Origin: Xestospongia muta
Lineage: Eukaryota; Porifera; Demospongiae; Haplosclerida; Petrosiidae
Direction of reading: 5' to 3'
NCBI GenBank assembly: GCA_963693285.1
Contig: OY848927.1
Span: forward strand, 5,322,643 to 5,386,642
DNA: 64,000 bases
The notes beneath the pieces are model-generated. The model was not told the DNA's origin. It worked only from the letters and a program-made list of their open reading frames with translations, and did not search any database. Below, piece by piece: positions 32,566 to 42,638 of the stretch. The position numbers and the translations under genes are program-made. The number at the start of each line of letters is the position of its first letter. Position 1 is the first letter of the stretch.

Positions 32566-34540
32566 ACTCACTCACTTATAGTCAAGCAATCAGTGCAGTT
32601 GATTTAGCATTATGGGATTTGCTTGGAAAATTGAGAAAGGAACCTGTTTATGCTTTACTTGGAGGGAAAACTAAGGTATGCAATCAGTGATAGATGGATG
32701 AATGGATGGATGGGCTGAGTGATTAAAAAGATGTAAAAGTTCAATAAAATGACTGACTGGTCTCAGCTACAATGTTTTATGTTTTAGGATTATTTACCAG
32801 TATATTGTACAACAGCCAGAGCTGATATTGCCAAGGTAAGTTTATTGAATATGCAGTGATACTGTTCTGTTGGCAGGATCATGGGTTTGTAGGGGCTAAG
32901 GTACCCTGTGCTTATGGTCCCAGTGAAGGAGAAGAAGGCTTCAGGAAAAATGTTGACTTATTCGAAAAGACTCGAGAATCAGTTGGACCTGATTTCCCAT
33001 TAATGTTTGTTACATTGTATTATTGTTATAATTATAGTTAGATACATTTATTTTAATAAGGTTGGACTGCTATATGGCACTCTCAGTACCATATGCCATA
33101 AAGGTACCAATTACTTCCTCTCCCCTAACTATCTCTTTTGGTGATATCTCTAGTTGGGCAAAGCTCTTCAGTCATACAATCTCAAGTGGATCGAGGAATG
33201 CTTACCGCCTGATGACTACTCTGGATACAGTCAGTTGCATAGTGCTCTAAGAGGGACTACCTTAGTTACAACAGGGGAACATGAGTACACCAGGTACATA
33301 ACATAACCATTGAGCTTGTCTCTCTCTAATACTCGGATTAGGTATGGTTTTCGTCTACTAATAGAGAGTGAATGTGCTGATATTTTACAACCTGATATTA
33401 CTTGGCTTGGTGGAATAACTGAGGTCAGAACAATTAGGAAAATATCCCAAACAAAGAGTTATTATAATATGTTGTGTTTTGTTTAGGCTAGACGTGTAGT
33501 TGCTATGGCATCATCACATGACATACATGTGATCCCACACGGCTCTAGTGTTTACTCTTATCATTTGCAGTATGCATTTCCTAACTGTCCACTAGCTGAA
33601 TATATTAATCTCAGCCCAAAGGTCAGATGATACCCTTTTTGTGTGTGCATTAGTCCCAGGGAACATCCCTTCACACCACCCCCAGGGAACATCCCTTCAC
33701 ACCACCAATTAGTGTCGACACTCCTGTACATAACATGAAAGCCACTGAGTACATTTTGTGGTTGTTATGTGTATGTATTGACAATATAACTATTTTAATG
33801 TAGGCTGACCAGATTGTACCTTATTTTGGAGGTCTTTTCCCAGATGAACCACTACCAGACAATGGGACTATCCAACTACCAGACAGGTAGATTGTGTACA
33901 ACACATTAACAATAAGAAATGAAAATGATTTTACACATGCTCAAAACAAACATCACATGAGCTAGTCTTTAGACTAAACAATCTCATTTAGTAGAATTAT
34001 TGTTTGTGCTTTAGTGACAGTCCAAACTATAGCTAGCGCTGATTGGTACGTCATTTTCAATGTTATTGAATATGCTATGTATATCGCTGATAATGTATTA
34101 TTGGTAGTGTTAATGGAGCTTTTGAGGCTCTAAGTAATTACTAGTGTCAGTCACATGGTTAACTGTAACAAACTTAATTAGCCTTATATGGCAATAAGTT
34201 GTTTTGTGTACAATTAGATAGATGACATTGTGGGTATATCATATTTTGTCAGGCCTGGATTTGGAGTCACTCTAAATAAAACTGGACTAGTTAGACCTTA
34301 TGAGAGAACGCCAGCTCAAGTAAGAGAATTTACACACTGATACAGCAGTACATCACAATGTGTTCAATTGTTATTTGTGTCATTTCATCAGATGTTTCCA
34401 CTTGTTTGATAGAATTCATAACTTATCAAATCCTTTAAAGTATCACTAGACAAATAATCATTTTATCAATACAGATTAAAACTCAATATGAAAAGAATGC
34501 TGTCGAAAGACCACTCACCAAACCTATAATGCCTTTTTAA
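31614..34540 (+). CDS. L-rhamnonate dehydratase (enolase superfamily)
   Basis: Dehydrates L-rhamnonate to 2-keto-3-deoxy-L-rhamnonate in non-phosphorylating rhamnose breakdown. Fourteen exons join in phase: 31614-31683, 31819-31992, 32281-32351, 32409-32485, 32582-32675, 32788-32835, 32877-33004, 33061-33103, 33154-33293, 33342-33423, 33487-33621, 33804-33886, 34253-34319, 34475-34540; 425 residues. It resembles bacterial RhmD and fungal LRA3 throughout: [23 protein letters not shown] with the active-site-lid His; [23 protein letters not shown]; the metal-ligand blocks [19 protein letters not shown] and TTGEHEYTR; and the catalytic-His motif [13 protein letters not shown]-terminal [14 protein letters not shown] block also matches. 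Exon 32877-33004 ends at a gtttgt donor. Galactonate or arabinonate dehydratase is a less good fit. Confidence 0.9.
32522..32561. repeat. (CT)n microsatellite near a splice acceptor
   Basis: About 20 CT units followed by (cact)n and cttatag at exon 32582 of the rhamnonate dehydratase. CT is on the sense strand. Confidence 0.95.
33655..33706. repeat. Perfect 26-bp tandem duplication in an intron
   Basis: Units 33655-33680 and 33681-33706 begin cccagggaacatccc and are identical. They lie in intron 33622-33803 of the dehydratase gene. Confidence 0.95.
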
Positions 34541-34756
34541 TGATTTGATATTTTTGATTTATTTGCTATCGAAAAAAACTTTTTTTTGCAAAATTGAAGA
34601 ACAAAACCGATTAACTGCAAGTAAATGACTAAAGTAGCAATGATACATTACATGTATGTATGTATGAATAAGGGAAGAGACCTTTAAATTAAGCATTACA
34701 GAAAATGTTTCAGCCATCTAGTATGAACACTAAGTAAGTAGCATGTTGTCATCATT

Positions 34757-37495
34757 TCAAAGACGACGATCATTGGTATGAGAACCAATCCAACTGGGAT
34801 GTTTCTTGAACATGGGTATAGCTGTACTTCCTTGATAACAAGTACCACTTGATGTGTCACAAGAGTATCCAGCAGGACAGCAATGTTGACCATCACTACA
34901 GCATACAGCATCTGGTAGTGGACAGCAACCCCAACCACCAGAAGACAATGAACAACACGTATTGCCATCGTGACATTCACTCTGTCCATCAGGACAAACA
35001 ACATTCTTCAAGTTGGTAACTTTCTTTGATGCCATTTTCTTCAACATAGATATAGTTGAAGTTTCGAAGGTACATGTGCCATCAGCTAGGTTACATCTCT
35101 CACCACTAGGACAACAATGTTTACCATCACTACAACATACAGCATTTTCTTCAGGACAACAAGCATATTCACCATAATTCGTCAAACAGCATGTCTCAAA
35201 ATCGGCACATTCACTCCAATCATCAGGACAAAAGATGCTCTTCAAGTTGGTAACTTTCTTTGATGACATTTTCTTCAACATAGGTATAGTTGAAGCTTGC
35301 CTGGTACATGTACCATCAGCTAGGTTACATGTGTACCCACTAGGACAACAATGTTTACCATCACTACAACATTCAGCATTTTCTTGAGGACAACAACCCC
35401 AATCACCAGAAGACAACTTACAGCATGTGTTGCTATCGGGACATTCACTCTGTCCATCAGGACAAATGACGTTCTTCAAATTGGTAACTTTCTTTGATGA
35501 CATTTTCTTCAACATAGGTATAGTTGAAGCTTGCCTGGTACATGTGCTATCAGCTACATTACATGTGTACCCACTAGGACAACAATGTTCACCATCACTA
35601 CAACATACAGCATTTACTTGAGGACAACAACCCCACTGACCAGAAGACAACTTACAGCATGTGTTGCTATCGGGACATTCACTCTGTCCATCAGGACAAA
35701 TGACATTCTTCAAATTGGTAACTTTCTTTGTTGCCATTTTTTTAAACATAGGTATAACTGAGCCTTGCCTGTTACATGTGCCATCAGCTACATTACACGT
35801 GTACCCACTAGGACAACAATGTTTACCATCACTACAACATATAGGATATTCACTAGAACAACAACCTTTACCATCACTACAACATACAGGATATTCACTA
35901 GAACAACAACTTTTACCATCACTACAACATACAGGATACCCATTAGGACAACAATCATATCCACCTGAAGATGACGGACAGCATGTGTCATTATCAGGAC
36001 ATTCACTCTGTCCATCAGGACAAACGACATTTTTCAAGTTGGTAACTTTCTTTGTTGCCATTTTTTTCAACATAGGTATAACTGAACTTTGCCTGATACA
36101 TGTACCCCCAGCTACATTACACGTGTACCCACTAGGACAACAATGTTCACCATCACTACAACATACAGCATTTACTTGAGGACAACAACCCCAATCACCA
36201 GAAGACAACTTACAGCATGTGTTGCTATCGGGACATTCACTCTGTCCATCAGGACAAATGACATTCTTCAAATTGGTAACTTTCTTTGATGACATTTTTT
36301 TCAACATAGGTATAACTGAACTTTGCCTGGTACATGTACCCCCAGCTACATTACACGTGTACCCACTAGGACAACAATGTTCACCATCACTACAACATAC
36401 AGCATTTACTTGAGGACAACAACCCCAATCACCAGAAGACAACTTACAGCATGTGTTGCTATCGGGACATTCACTCTGTCCATCAGGACAAATGACATTC
36501 TTCAAATTGGTAACTTTCTTTGATGACATTTTTTTCAACATAGGTATAACTGAACTTTGCCTGGTACATGTACCCCCAGCTACATTACACGTGTACCCAC
36601 TAGGACAACAATGTTCACCATCACTACAACATACAGCATTTACTTGAGGACAGCAACCCCAATCACCAGAAGACAACTTACAGCATGTGTTGCTATCGGG
36701 ACATTCACTCTGTCCATCAGGACAAATGACATTCTTCAAATTGGTAACTTTCTTTGATGACATTTTTTTCAACATAGGTATAACTGAACTTTGCCTGGTA
36801 CATGTACCCCCAGCTACATTACACGTGTACCCACTAGGACAACAATGTTCACCATCACTACAACATACAGCATTTACTTGAGGACAACAACCCCAATCAC
36901 CAGAAGACAACTTACAGCATGTGTTGCTATCGGGACATTCACTCTGTCCATCAGGACAAATGACATTCTTCAAATTGGTAACTTTCTTTGATGACATTTT
37001 TTTCAACATAGGTATAACTGAACTTTGCCTGGTACATGTACCATCAGCTACATTACACGTGTACCCACTAGGGCAACAATGTTCACCATCACTACAACAT
37101 ACAGCATTTTCTTGAGGACAACAACCCCACTGACCAGAAGACAACTTACAGCATGTGTTGCTATCGGGACATTCACTCTGTCCATCAGGACAAATAACGT
37201 TCTTAACAACTAGTTCAACCGAAGCTTGCTTGGAACAAGAACCAGACGCATCACAACTGAAGCCAGTTGGGCAGCAATGCTTGCCATCACTACAGCATAC
37301 AGCGTTTTCTTGTGGACAGCAGCCGTAATAACCAGACGACATCTTACAACATGTGTTATCGCTGGGGCATTCATTCTCTCCATCGGGACAGACTATACGA
37401 TTCACTTTGGATGATAGATGTAGAATAGGGTGTGTTGGACGACCGAGCGAGAGATGGAACGCCAATAGGAAAAGGAAAATACTAGCGAGAGCCAT
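34757..37495 (-). CDS. GRN: Secreted granulin polyprotein with 11 granulin modules, intronless
   Basis: Progranulin-type secreted, cysteine-rich precursor. I start at the Met at 37495 (912 residues) because it opens a clear signal peptide (ALASIFLFLLAFHLSLG); the frame extends upstream to 37558. Eleven modules follow the pattern CPDG..ECP...TCC..SSG..GCCP....CCSDG.HCCPSGY.C....TC. They are joined by short basic linkers (SVIPMLKKM, then KKVTNL) that could be protease sites. Modules 3-6 are nearly identical 78-residue (234-bp) repeats at about 36090-37020, and module 2 is close to them. Module 7 (about 35780-36030) is enlarged by two extra 15-residue copies of a CCSDGK.CCSSEYP unit, giving 20 rather than 12 Cys. 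The gene is convergent with the rhamnonate dehydratase (216 bp between stops). Confidence 0.95.
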   Translation of the reverse strand: MALASIFLFLLAFHLSLGRPTHPILHLSSKVNRIVCPDGENECPSDNTCCKMSSGYYGCCPQENAVCCSDGKHCCPTGFSCDASGSCSKQASVELVVKNVICPDGQSECPDSNTCCKLSSGQWGCCPQENAVCCSDGEHCCPSGYTCNVADGTCTRQSSVIPMLKKMSSKKVTNLKNVICPDGQSECPDSNTCCKLSSGDWGCCPQVNAVCCSDGEHCCPSGYTCNVAGGTCTRQSSVIPMLKKMSSKKVTNLKNVICPDGQSECPDSNTCCKLSSGDWGCCPQVNAVCCSDGEHCCPSGYTCNVAGGTCTRQSSVIPMLKKMSSKKVTNLKNVICPDGQSECPDSNTCCKLSSGDWGCCPQVNAVCCSDGEHCCPSGYTCNVAGGTCTRQSSVIPMLKKMSSKKVTNLKNVICPDGQSECPDSNTCCKLSSGDWGCCPQVNAVCCSDGEHCCPSGYTCNVAGGTCIRQSSVIPMLKKMATKKVTNLKNVVCPDGQSECPDNDTCCPSSSGGYDCCPNGYPVCCSDGKSCCSSEYPVCCSDGKGCCSSEYPICCSDGKHCCPSGYTCNVADGTCNRQGSVIPMFKKMATKKVTNLKNVICPDGQSECPDSNTCCKLSSGQWGCCPQVNAVCCSDGEHCCPSGYTCNVADSTCTRQASTIPMLKKMSSKKVTNLKNVICPDGQSECPDSNTCCKLSSGDWGCCPQENAECCSDGKHCCPSGYTCNLADGTCTRQASTIPMLKKMSSKKVTNLKSIFCPDDWSECADFETCCLTNYGEYACCPEENAVCCSDGKHCCPSGERCNLADGTCTFETSTISMLKKMASKKVTNLKNVVCPDGQSECHDGNTCCSLSSGGWGCCPLPDAVCCSDGQHCCPAGYSCDTSSGTCYQGSTAIPMFKKHPSWIGSHTNDRRL

Positions 37496-37989
37496 TCTGT
37501 TTCCTACCTCCACTTCTGTTCGCTTTTGGGAATATCGTGGACTGGTCCTGGTTATCACTGGTTAAACTCTATGCGCATGCTCACTACCATCGTCGAGTTT
37601 CAGAATCAGAGGGCTGAACCAGCTTCAAGCTGTTATAGATTTAATTCACTGAAGTGATTATACATTAAGTTTTAGTTTATTTTTAATATCAATTATTTTG
37701 TTGTACACATCCATTTTGTGGATAGAGATGGATACTAAAATAGTGATAGATATTGAGTAAGTTATTAGCATTCATTGATATCTATGGATTATCTCTTAGC
37801 ATCCTGATACTCAATATATGACACTAGCATATATCGATAGCCTTTAGACCCTTCCCTACTTCATATCTCATGGAGAATATAAAATTTTATTCCCCTGGGG
37901 TAAAATAATATAGCCCACTTCTTTGTAATAAAAACTCAATCAAGTAAATGTGTCATATAATCAAAAGTTTTGTATCTAGACTAGAACAG
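37496..37989. other. Intergenic between delta-tubulin 3' end and granulin start
   Basis: AT-rich, 494 bp. It includes the granulin upstream frame extension (37496-37558) and probably its promoter. No further gene seen. Confidence 0.4.
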
Positions 37990-39363
37990 TCATTTAATAG
38001 ATGAGTAATTTTTTAATATCTGTTCCATTTTGACAAAATTTTCCATGAAATTTTCTTCACTTAATCCAAAATGAGTGTACTGATGCACATAGGCACGAGC
38101 ACCATACATCCTCCAAGCTTTCTCAGTAATAGTATTTAAAGGCAAAACACAACTTTGACTATTAGAAACGACAGTGCAACTCTTTTCATAGCAGTTAAAA
38201 TTATGTGGACTACACCAAATTGACTGCCTCATGGAGATTGGAACCCAATCAGAATATAGAATACCATCAGAGAATTGTTTATGATCTATATCTTTTAAAT
38301 CTTTGCCTCTAACTATGAGTAAATTAGCTAAAGATTTGTTAACATTATAGGAAGAGCTGATATATTTCTGATCTGATGGCAAGGTACAACTCCAATCCAT
38401 GCCTTCTTCAATGGGTGAATCAGTCAGCACCATCTGTCGTAGGTACTTTAGTAGCCCTGCCCACAAATAATGAGTGTATGCATGAGAACGCTCAGGCATT
38501 TGTGGGACACATTTAATTGTGAGTAACCGATAGTCTAGTTGTGGAGTCAGTAGGGTACAAAGGTCACTCAAAGAGCACCATTGACTCAAGAGATCTTTAG
38601 AATGTGCCTGTTCATCAAATAAGACAGCTGGTTGAAGGACACTTGCCAAAGCATGGCTAGCAACTTTGTTTAAATCTTTGAACGAAATCTCCTTTAGATG
38701 AAGTAATTTTGAGCATATTTTATGCAAATGATCATTGAGTAGTAAAATTAATGCATCAGATGTAGTATAGAGTTGAGCTGTAGTCAACAAAGCATTATAG
38801 TTTTGTACAATAACCTCTCCAGCTGCATATGGCCATATAATAGGATTAATAATATTTACAGTGGGATATTCATCACGTAATACACTAGTAATGTAAGTTC
38901 CCAATCCAGAACCAGTTCCTCCGGCAACACTCATTAATACTAGAAATCCATCTAAGTAATCACATTTCTCCACTTCTCTTTGTATTATGTTCAAGACCCC
39001 TTCACGTGCTGAAGGCCCATGTTGATAAAACCCATTAGCCCAATTATTACCAGACCCCTTATGACCTTTATATATACTGGCTGCGTCATACAACCAATGT
39101 CCATCCTGTCTTGCCTCACTAAGAGATGCTTCAATTACCTTTGTTTCCATGTCAATTAACACTGCTCTGGCTTGTGGAACTTTGCTGTCTCTCTCATGGA
39201 AGTATTTACTCATAGTCTTCTGGTAATAGGAAGAAGGTTTGGTTGATGAAAGACCTGTTTTACCTGTCCAGCAGCTGCTTTTAGCATCTGAATGCAGAAT
39301 TGAAAAGAGTTCTGTTCCAATTTGATTACCACATTGTCCTAGTTGCACTACAACAGTAGACAT
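37990..39363 (-). CDS. TUBD1: Delta-tubulin, intronless
   Basis: Centriolar tubulin needed for triplet microtubules. The frame opens at 39369, but the Met at 39363 aligns with the family start MS.[12 protein letters not shown]; 457 residues (human 453). The GTP-binding signature GGTGSGLG lies in [20 protein letters not shown]. Delta-type features include [41 protein letters not shown] (human [20 protein letters not shown]), [10 protein letters not shown] and the tail [16 protein letters not shown] (human AYIHQYTKFGIEEEDF). There are no introns, unlike vertebrate orthologues. It starts 153 bp from a divergent gene. Confidence 0.95.
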   Translation of the reverse strand: [457 protein letters not shown]

Positions 39364-39516
39364 CTGCAAATGATGGATTCTTTCTTCTGTTGTTTCTAGT
39401 ATAATTAGTATACGGAGATATTAATTAGTTTTCTTCCATTATAATTTCTGTATAAATTTCAGAATGTTTCCGTATACTTCCGTATTAAATGAGCGGGGAT
39501 ATTCAAAAATGGCAGC
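39364..39516. promoter_or_regulatory. Putative bidirectional promoter, TUBD1 (-) / unknown gene (+)
   Basis: 153 bp between divergent start codons. Inferred from geometry; no core motif recognised. Confidence 0.45.
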
Positions 39517-42500
39517 ATGTTGAGAAGGAGGAGAAGCTGTTGTCCTGAAGAACTTTCAATCGGTCTTTCAATACATAAGCAAGATGGGTTGCTGTCTTGT
39601 AATAATAGAACAAAAAAGATGAAAATGGTAAGTTATAATTTGAGTTACTATGAACTGTTATGAACTGGCCCACCTCTTTCTTGGTTTTCTCACCTGCTAC
39701 AGAGTCCCTTCCCTGAGGTGGTTGGAGAGGACCTAACAAAAAGAAATCACCAGAAAACTACTAGAAAACGGCCACCAAGTCCTGATACTGTTCCTTCAGA
39801 GGCTATTGCTGTCAATGAGGATAAATCACAACCACTTCTAAAACCTAGTCAAATGTTAGAAATTCAGAAAGCCATGTCTGTGACAAATCAAACTTCAATA
39901 GGAATCAATGAAGGTACCTTATAATTTCAATAACGTGCAATTATCTTTGACCCATTAGCATCACCTGCAAACCTTACTTCAATGTGGGATGGTCTCCTTA
40001 CATGGATGAAGTCTGCCATTGATTTCATTGGACTTGAGACCACACCCACTGCTGACATCACCTCAAAAGCGTTATTGCCTAGAGTGAGCATCATTTTGAT
40101 AAAATAACTACTTTATTTATTATCTTTTGTATAGAAACGCCCTTTGCAAGAAGTAAACCAGTTTGATGTGCCAGCTAAGCGTGTTTCAAAATCTCATTCC
40201 AACAATCGGAGCATGACTCTTGGACCTGGAATCACGAAGCAACAAAGATCTAAGGAACGAAGAAAGTAAGACAGCTAACATTATCACATCATTTAGATTT
40301 ATGAAGATACTTGTACTAATAGAGCAATTGAAACCTCACCATTAGCTCTTAAATCTCTTCAATCTTCAACAATTGGGCTATCATCAGAATTATCTCAACT
40401 AAAGTTTGGACACAAAGTTTGTGCAACACGTTCCTTACTTCATTCTGCTGAGAAATATCAAACTAATAGTGAAGGGCTAAATGGATTGATGGAGAGTCCA
40501 AAACTGTCTAGTAGGACATGGAATATCAGAAATCCTTCTCTGAGGAGTTTCTATATGGATAGTTCATTCTCAAATGTACATACTATTGTTGAAGAGACTC
40601 AACCAGGAGCTTCAAGAAGGAGTCCACGACTTGCAGGTATTTCATTATTATTAGTGATGGAATTGTACTGATATCTTTTAGCTAAACAAGCATCAGCAAT
40701 CCCTCCCCCTCCTCCTCCTCCCCCTCCTCCTCCTATCCCACTGTTACCTTGTCCTCCCCCTCCTCCTCCATTGCCTTCTCTGATCAATGGGTCTGGTAGT
40801 CAAGGTTCCACACCTGTATCTGGTCAAGTTAAAAATCGAAATAAACTTCAACAAATGCAGAACAGATTGAGGACTAGAATGATGAAAAAGACTGGAGGGG
40901 AAGCAGAGAGCAAGACTTCTACTGACACAGTTTTAAATTTTAAGGTACAATTTGCCTTATTTTATTTTTATTGTAATGATCTATCTTTAGGCTCAACAAT
41001 GGGTTGAGATCCAGGCTCACAAACGCAAGTTACCAGTTGCAGACTTCCTTATATTAGTTAAAACCAAACAAAGCGAGGTTCAAATTGTACTTGAGGTTAG
41101 GGGAAAATGACTGTAATTATAATACAACCCTTCCTTTCATAGCAACTACAGTCTGAAATGCCAAGTACTTTAGAAGAACTCTCTGCAGTAGTTGAGAGAC
41201 TCCAAGATGCTTCATTATGGTTTCCAGGAGGTTATCGTGAAATGAAAGTAAGTAGAGATCTTGTTTTAATGTTGTGAAGTGGATTTTTTGTAGGAAGAGT
41301 TGCCTCTTTATCGATTACTAGAAAAGAAAATTGAAACAATGAACGAATGTGTTCAAATTCAAAATGATATTAAGTTCACTGTAGCAGACTCCAATTCAAT
41401 TCTTCATCGTTCTCACTCTGACTTACATAACTACCTAGAACAGCTTTGCGATGAATTTAATCATAAACACAAACAATGGGGGCCTACACTTCAATCTACT
41501 GCTCGGTTAGTTTCAAGACATTGTATAAGCTAAGAGTTTAAGTCTTATTTAGTTCTTGGACAGATTCTGGTTTACCAGTTGATGAAGAATTATTGCTGTC
41601 AGCTCAAGAGTACCTTGGTCAGTTGGTATCACGTTTTACTCTCTTAGTTACTGAAGAAGGAGGAAAAATTGAAGGTGTTGTGTGTGCTCTTAAATCAACT
41701 CGACTGACAAAGGTAAGTTATAGTACATGACTATTTCGTTAAGGATTTATTTCTGTTTTAGCTTAAAGAGAAACTAAAGGAAGGATTGACATTACTTACA
41801 AACTGTTTGATCTCCTCTTCGCTAACACAATGTACATTATGTACTGATTGTAACACTACTACTACGTATTGTAGTATCTGTGTACATGGACTGCTAGTTC
41901 AAGCTGCTGTATTAGCTACAACTTACATTGCTGTTTGTATTAAGGAATATGATGGTCATATTCATTGCTCTAAACGTCAGGTTAACAAACTATTACATTG
42001 ACAAATATTTACTTAATCTCTTTACAGGATGTATGTGAACATTTTGAAGGTATCCTAAAGATCAACTCATTGTTACAGTCAATTATTAAGAAGACGTATT
42101 TAGCTAGCCAAGCACGGACATCGGGTAAATTCAAATTATTTATTGTACTGTTCTAATATTCAGATAATTAGGTCTAATTACGGTACTCCCTCGATCTGAC
42201 CAACTTGCTTCTGTTTTATACACATCTTGTGTCAAACTAATTCAACACATTGCAAATCATTCTCAGTGTGTTATGTCATCTCCATCCAAAGATACAAGTA
42301 GAGAGGTAACCCCTAGTAATTAAAGCAGACCCTCTAAATCAATTCTTTTTTGAAAAATATTTTCCTATTCCTTCAATTAGATTATATTATGGATGATGTT
42401 TGGCTGTAAATATGTCAACCAGACACTTGAAGTATTAGGTAACGAACAGGCTGATGAACGTGGTGTTCAAAATTTACTGAACCAGCTGCAACAAATGGAA

Positions 42501-42518
42501 AATCTTCTACCAGAATAA
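39517..42518 (+). CDS. Unrecognised 774-residue protein with proline-rich segment and helical C-terminal half
   Basis: Family not recognised. Fourteen exons join in phase: 39517-39627, 39703-39913, 39959-40083, 40135-40265, 40323-40636, 40682-40944, 40991-41095, 41143-41247, 41294-41505, 41553-41712, 41762-41980, 42028-42124, 42172-42305, 42381-42518. The N-terminus is basic (MLRRRRSCCPEELSIGL), followed by a disordered Lys/Ser/Pro-rich region and a short hydrophobic-aromatic block (SMWDGLLTWMKSAIDFIGL). Two poly-proline runs lie in exon 40682-40944. The region after these (QQMQNRLRTRMMKK onwards) is rich in amphipathic helices without a catalytic motif. Exon 41762-41980 has a Cys-rich patch (QCTLCTDC..CSICVHG). 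There is no signal peptide or membrane segment. Divergent pairing with delta-tubulin hints at, but does not show, a centriole or cell-division role. Confidence 0.75.
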
Positions 42519-42638
42519 CAGCACTATCATAATATTTGTAATTAAATGGGTGGGGTGAAATTTTGTAAAAAATTAATAAAATGTATTATTATTAGTGGGT
42601 GCGTCCAATTGACACGTGTGTTCAAAACTAAATGAAGG

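Noticed and set aside
31614..34540. Bacterial contamination as the source of the rhamnonate dehydratase
   Set aside because: The gene has 13 short introns with standard splice sites and is tightly packed between animal genes.
34696..35004. Overlapping minus-strand frame at the granulin 3' end
   Set aside because: Out-of-frame shadow of the last granulin module.
35427..37565. Series of plus-strand frames of 60-172 residues repeating every 234 bp
   Set aside because: Antisense shadows of the granulin repeats; their periodicity comes from the coding strand.
41786..42001. Small Cys-rich plus-strand frame as an independent gene
   Set aside because: It is an exon (41762-41980) of the unrecognised 774-residue gene plus intron read-through.
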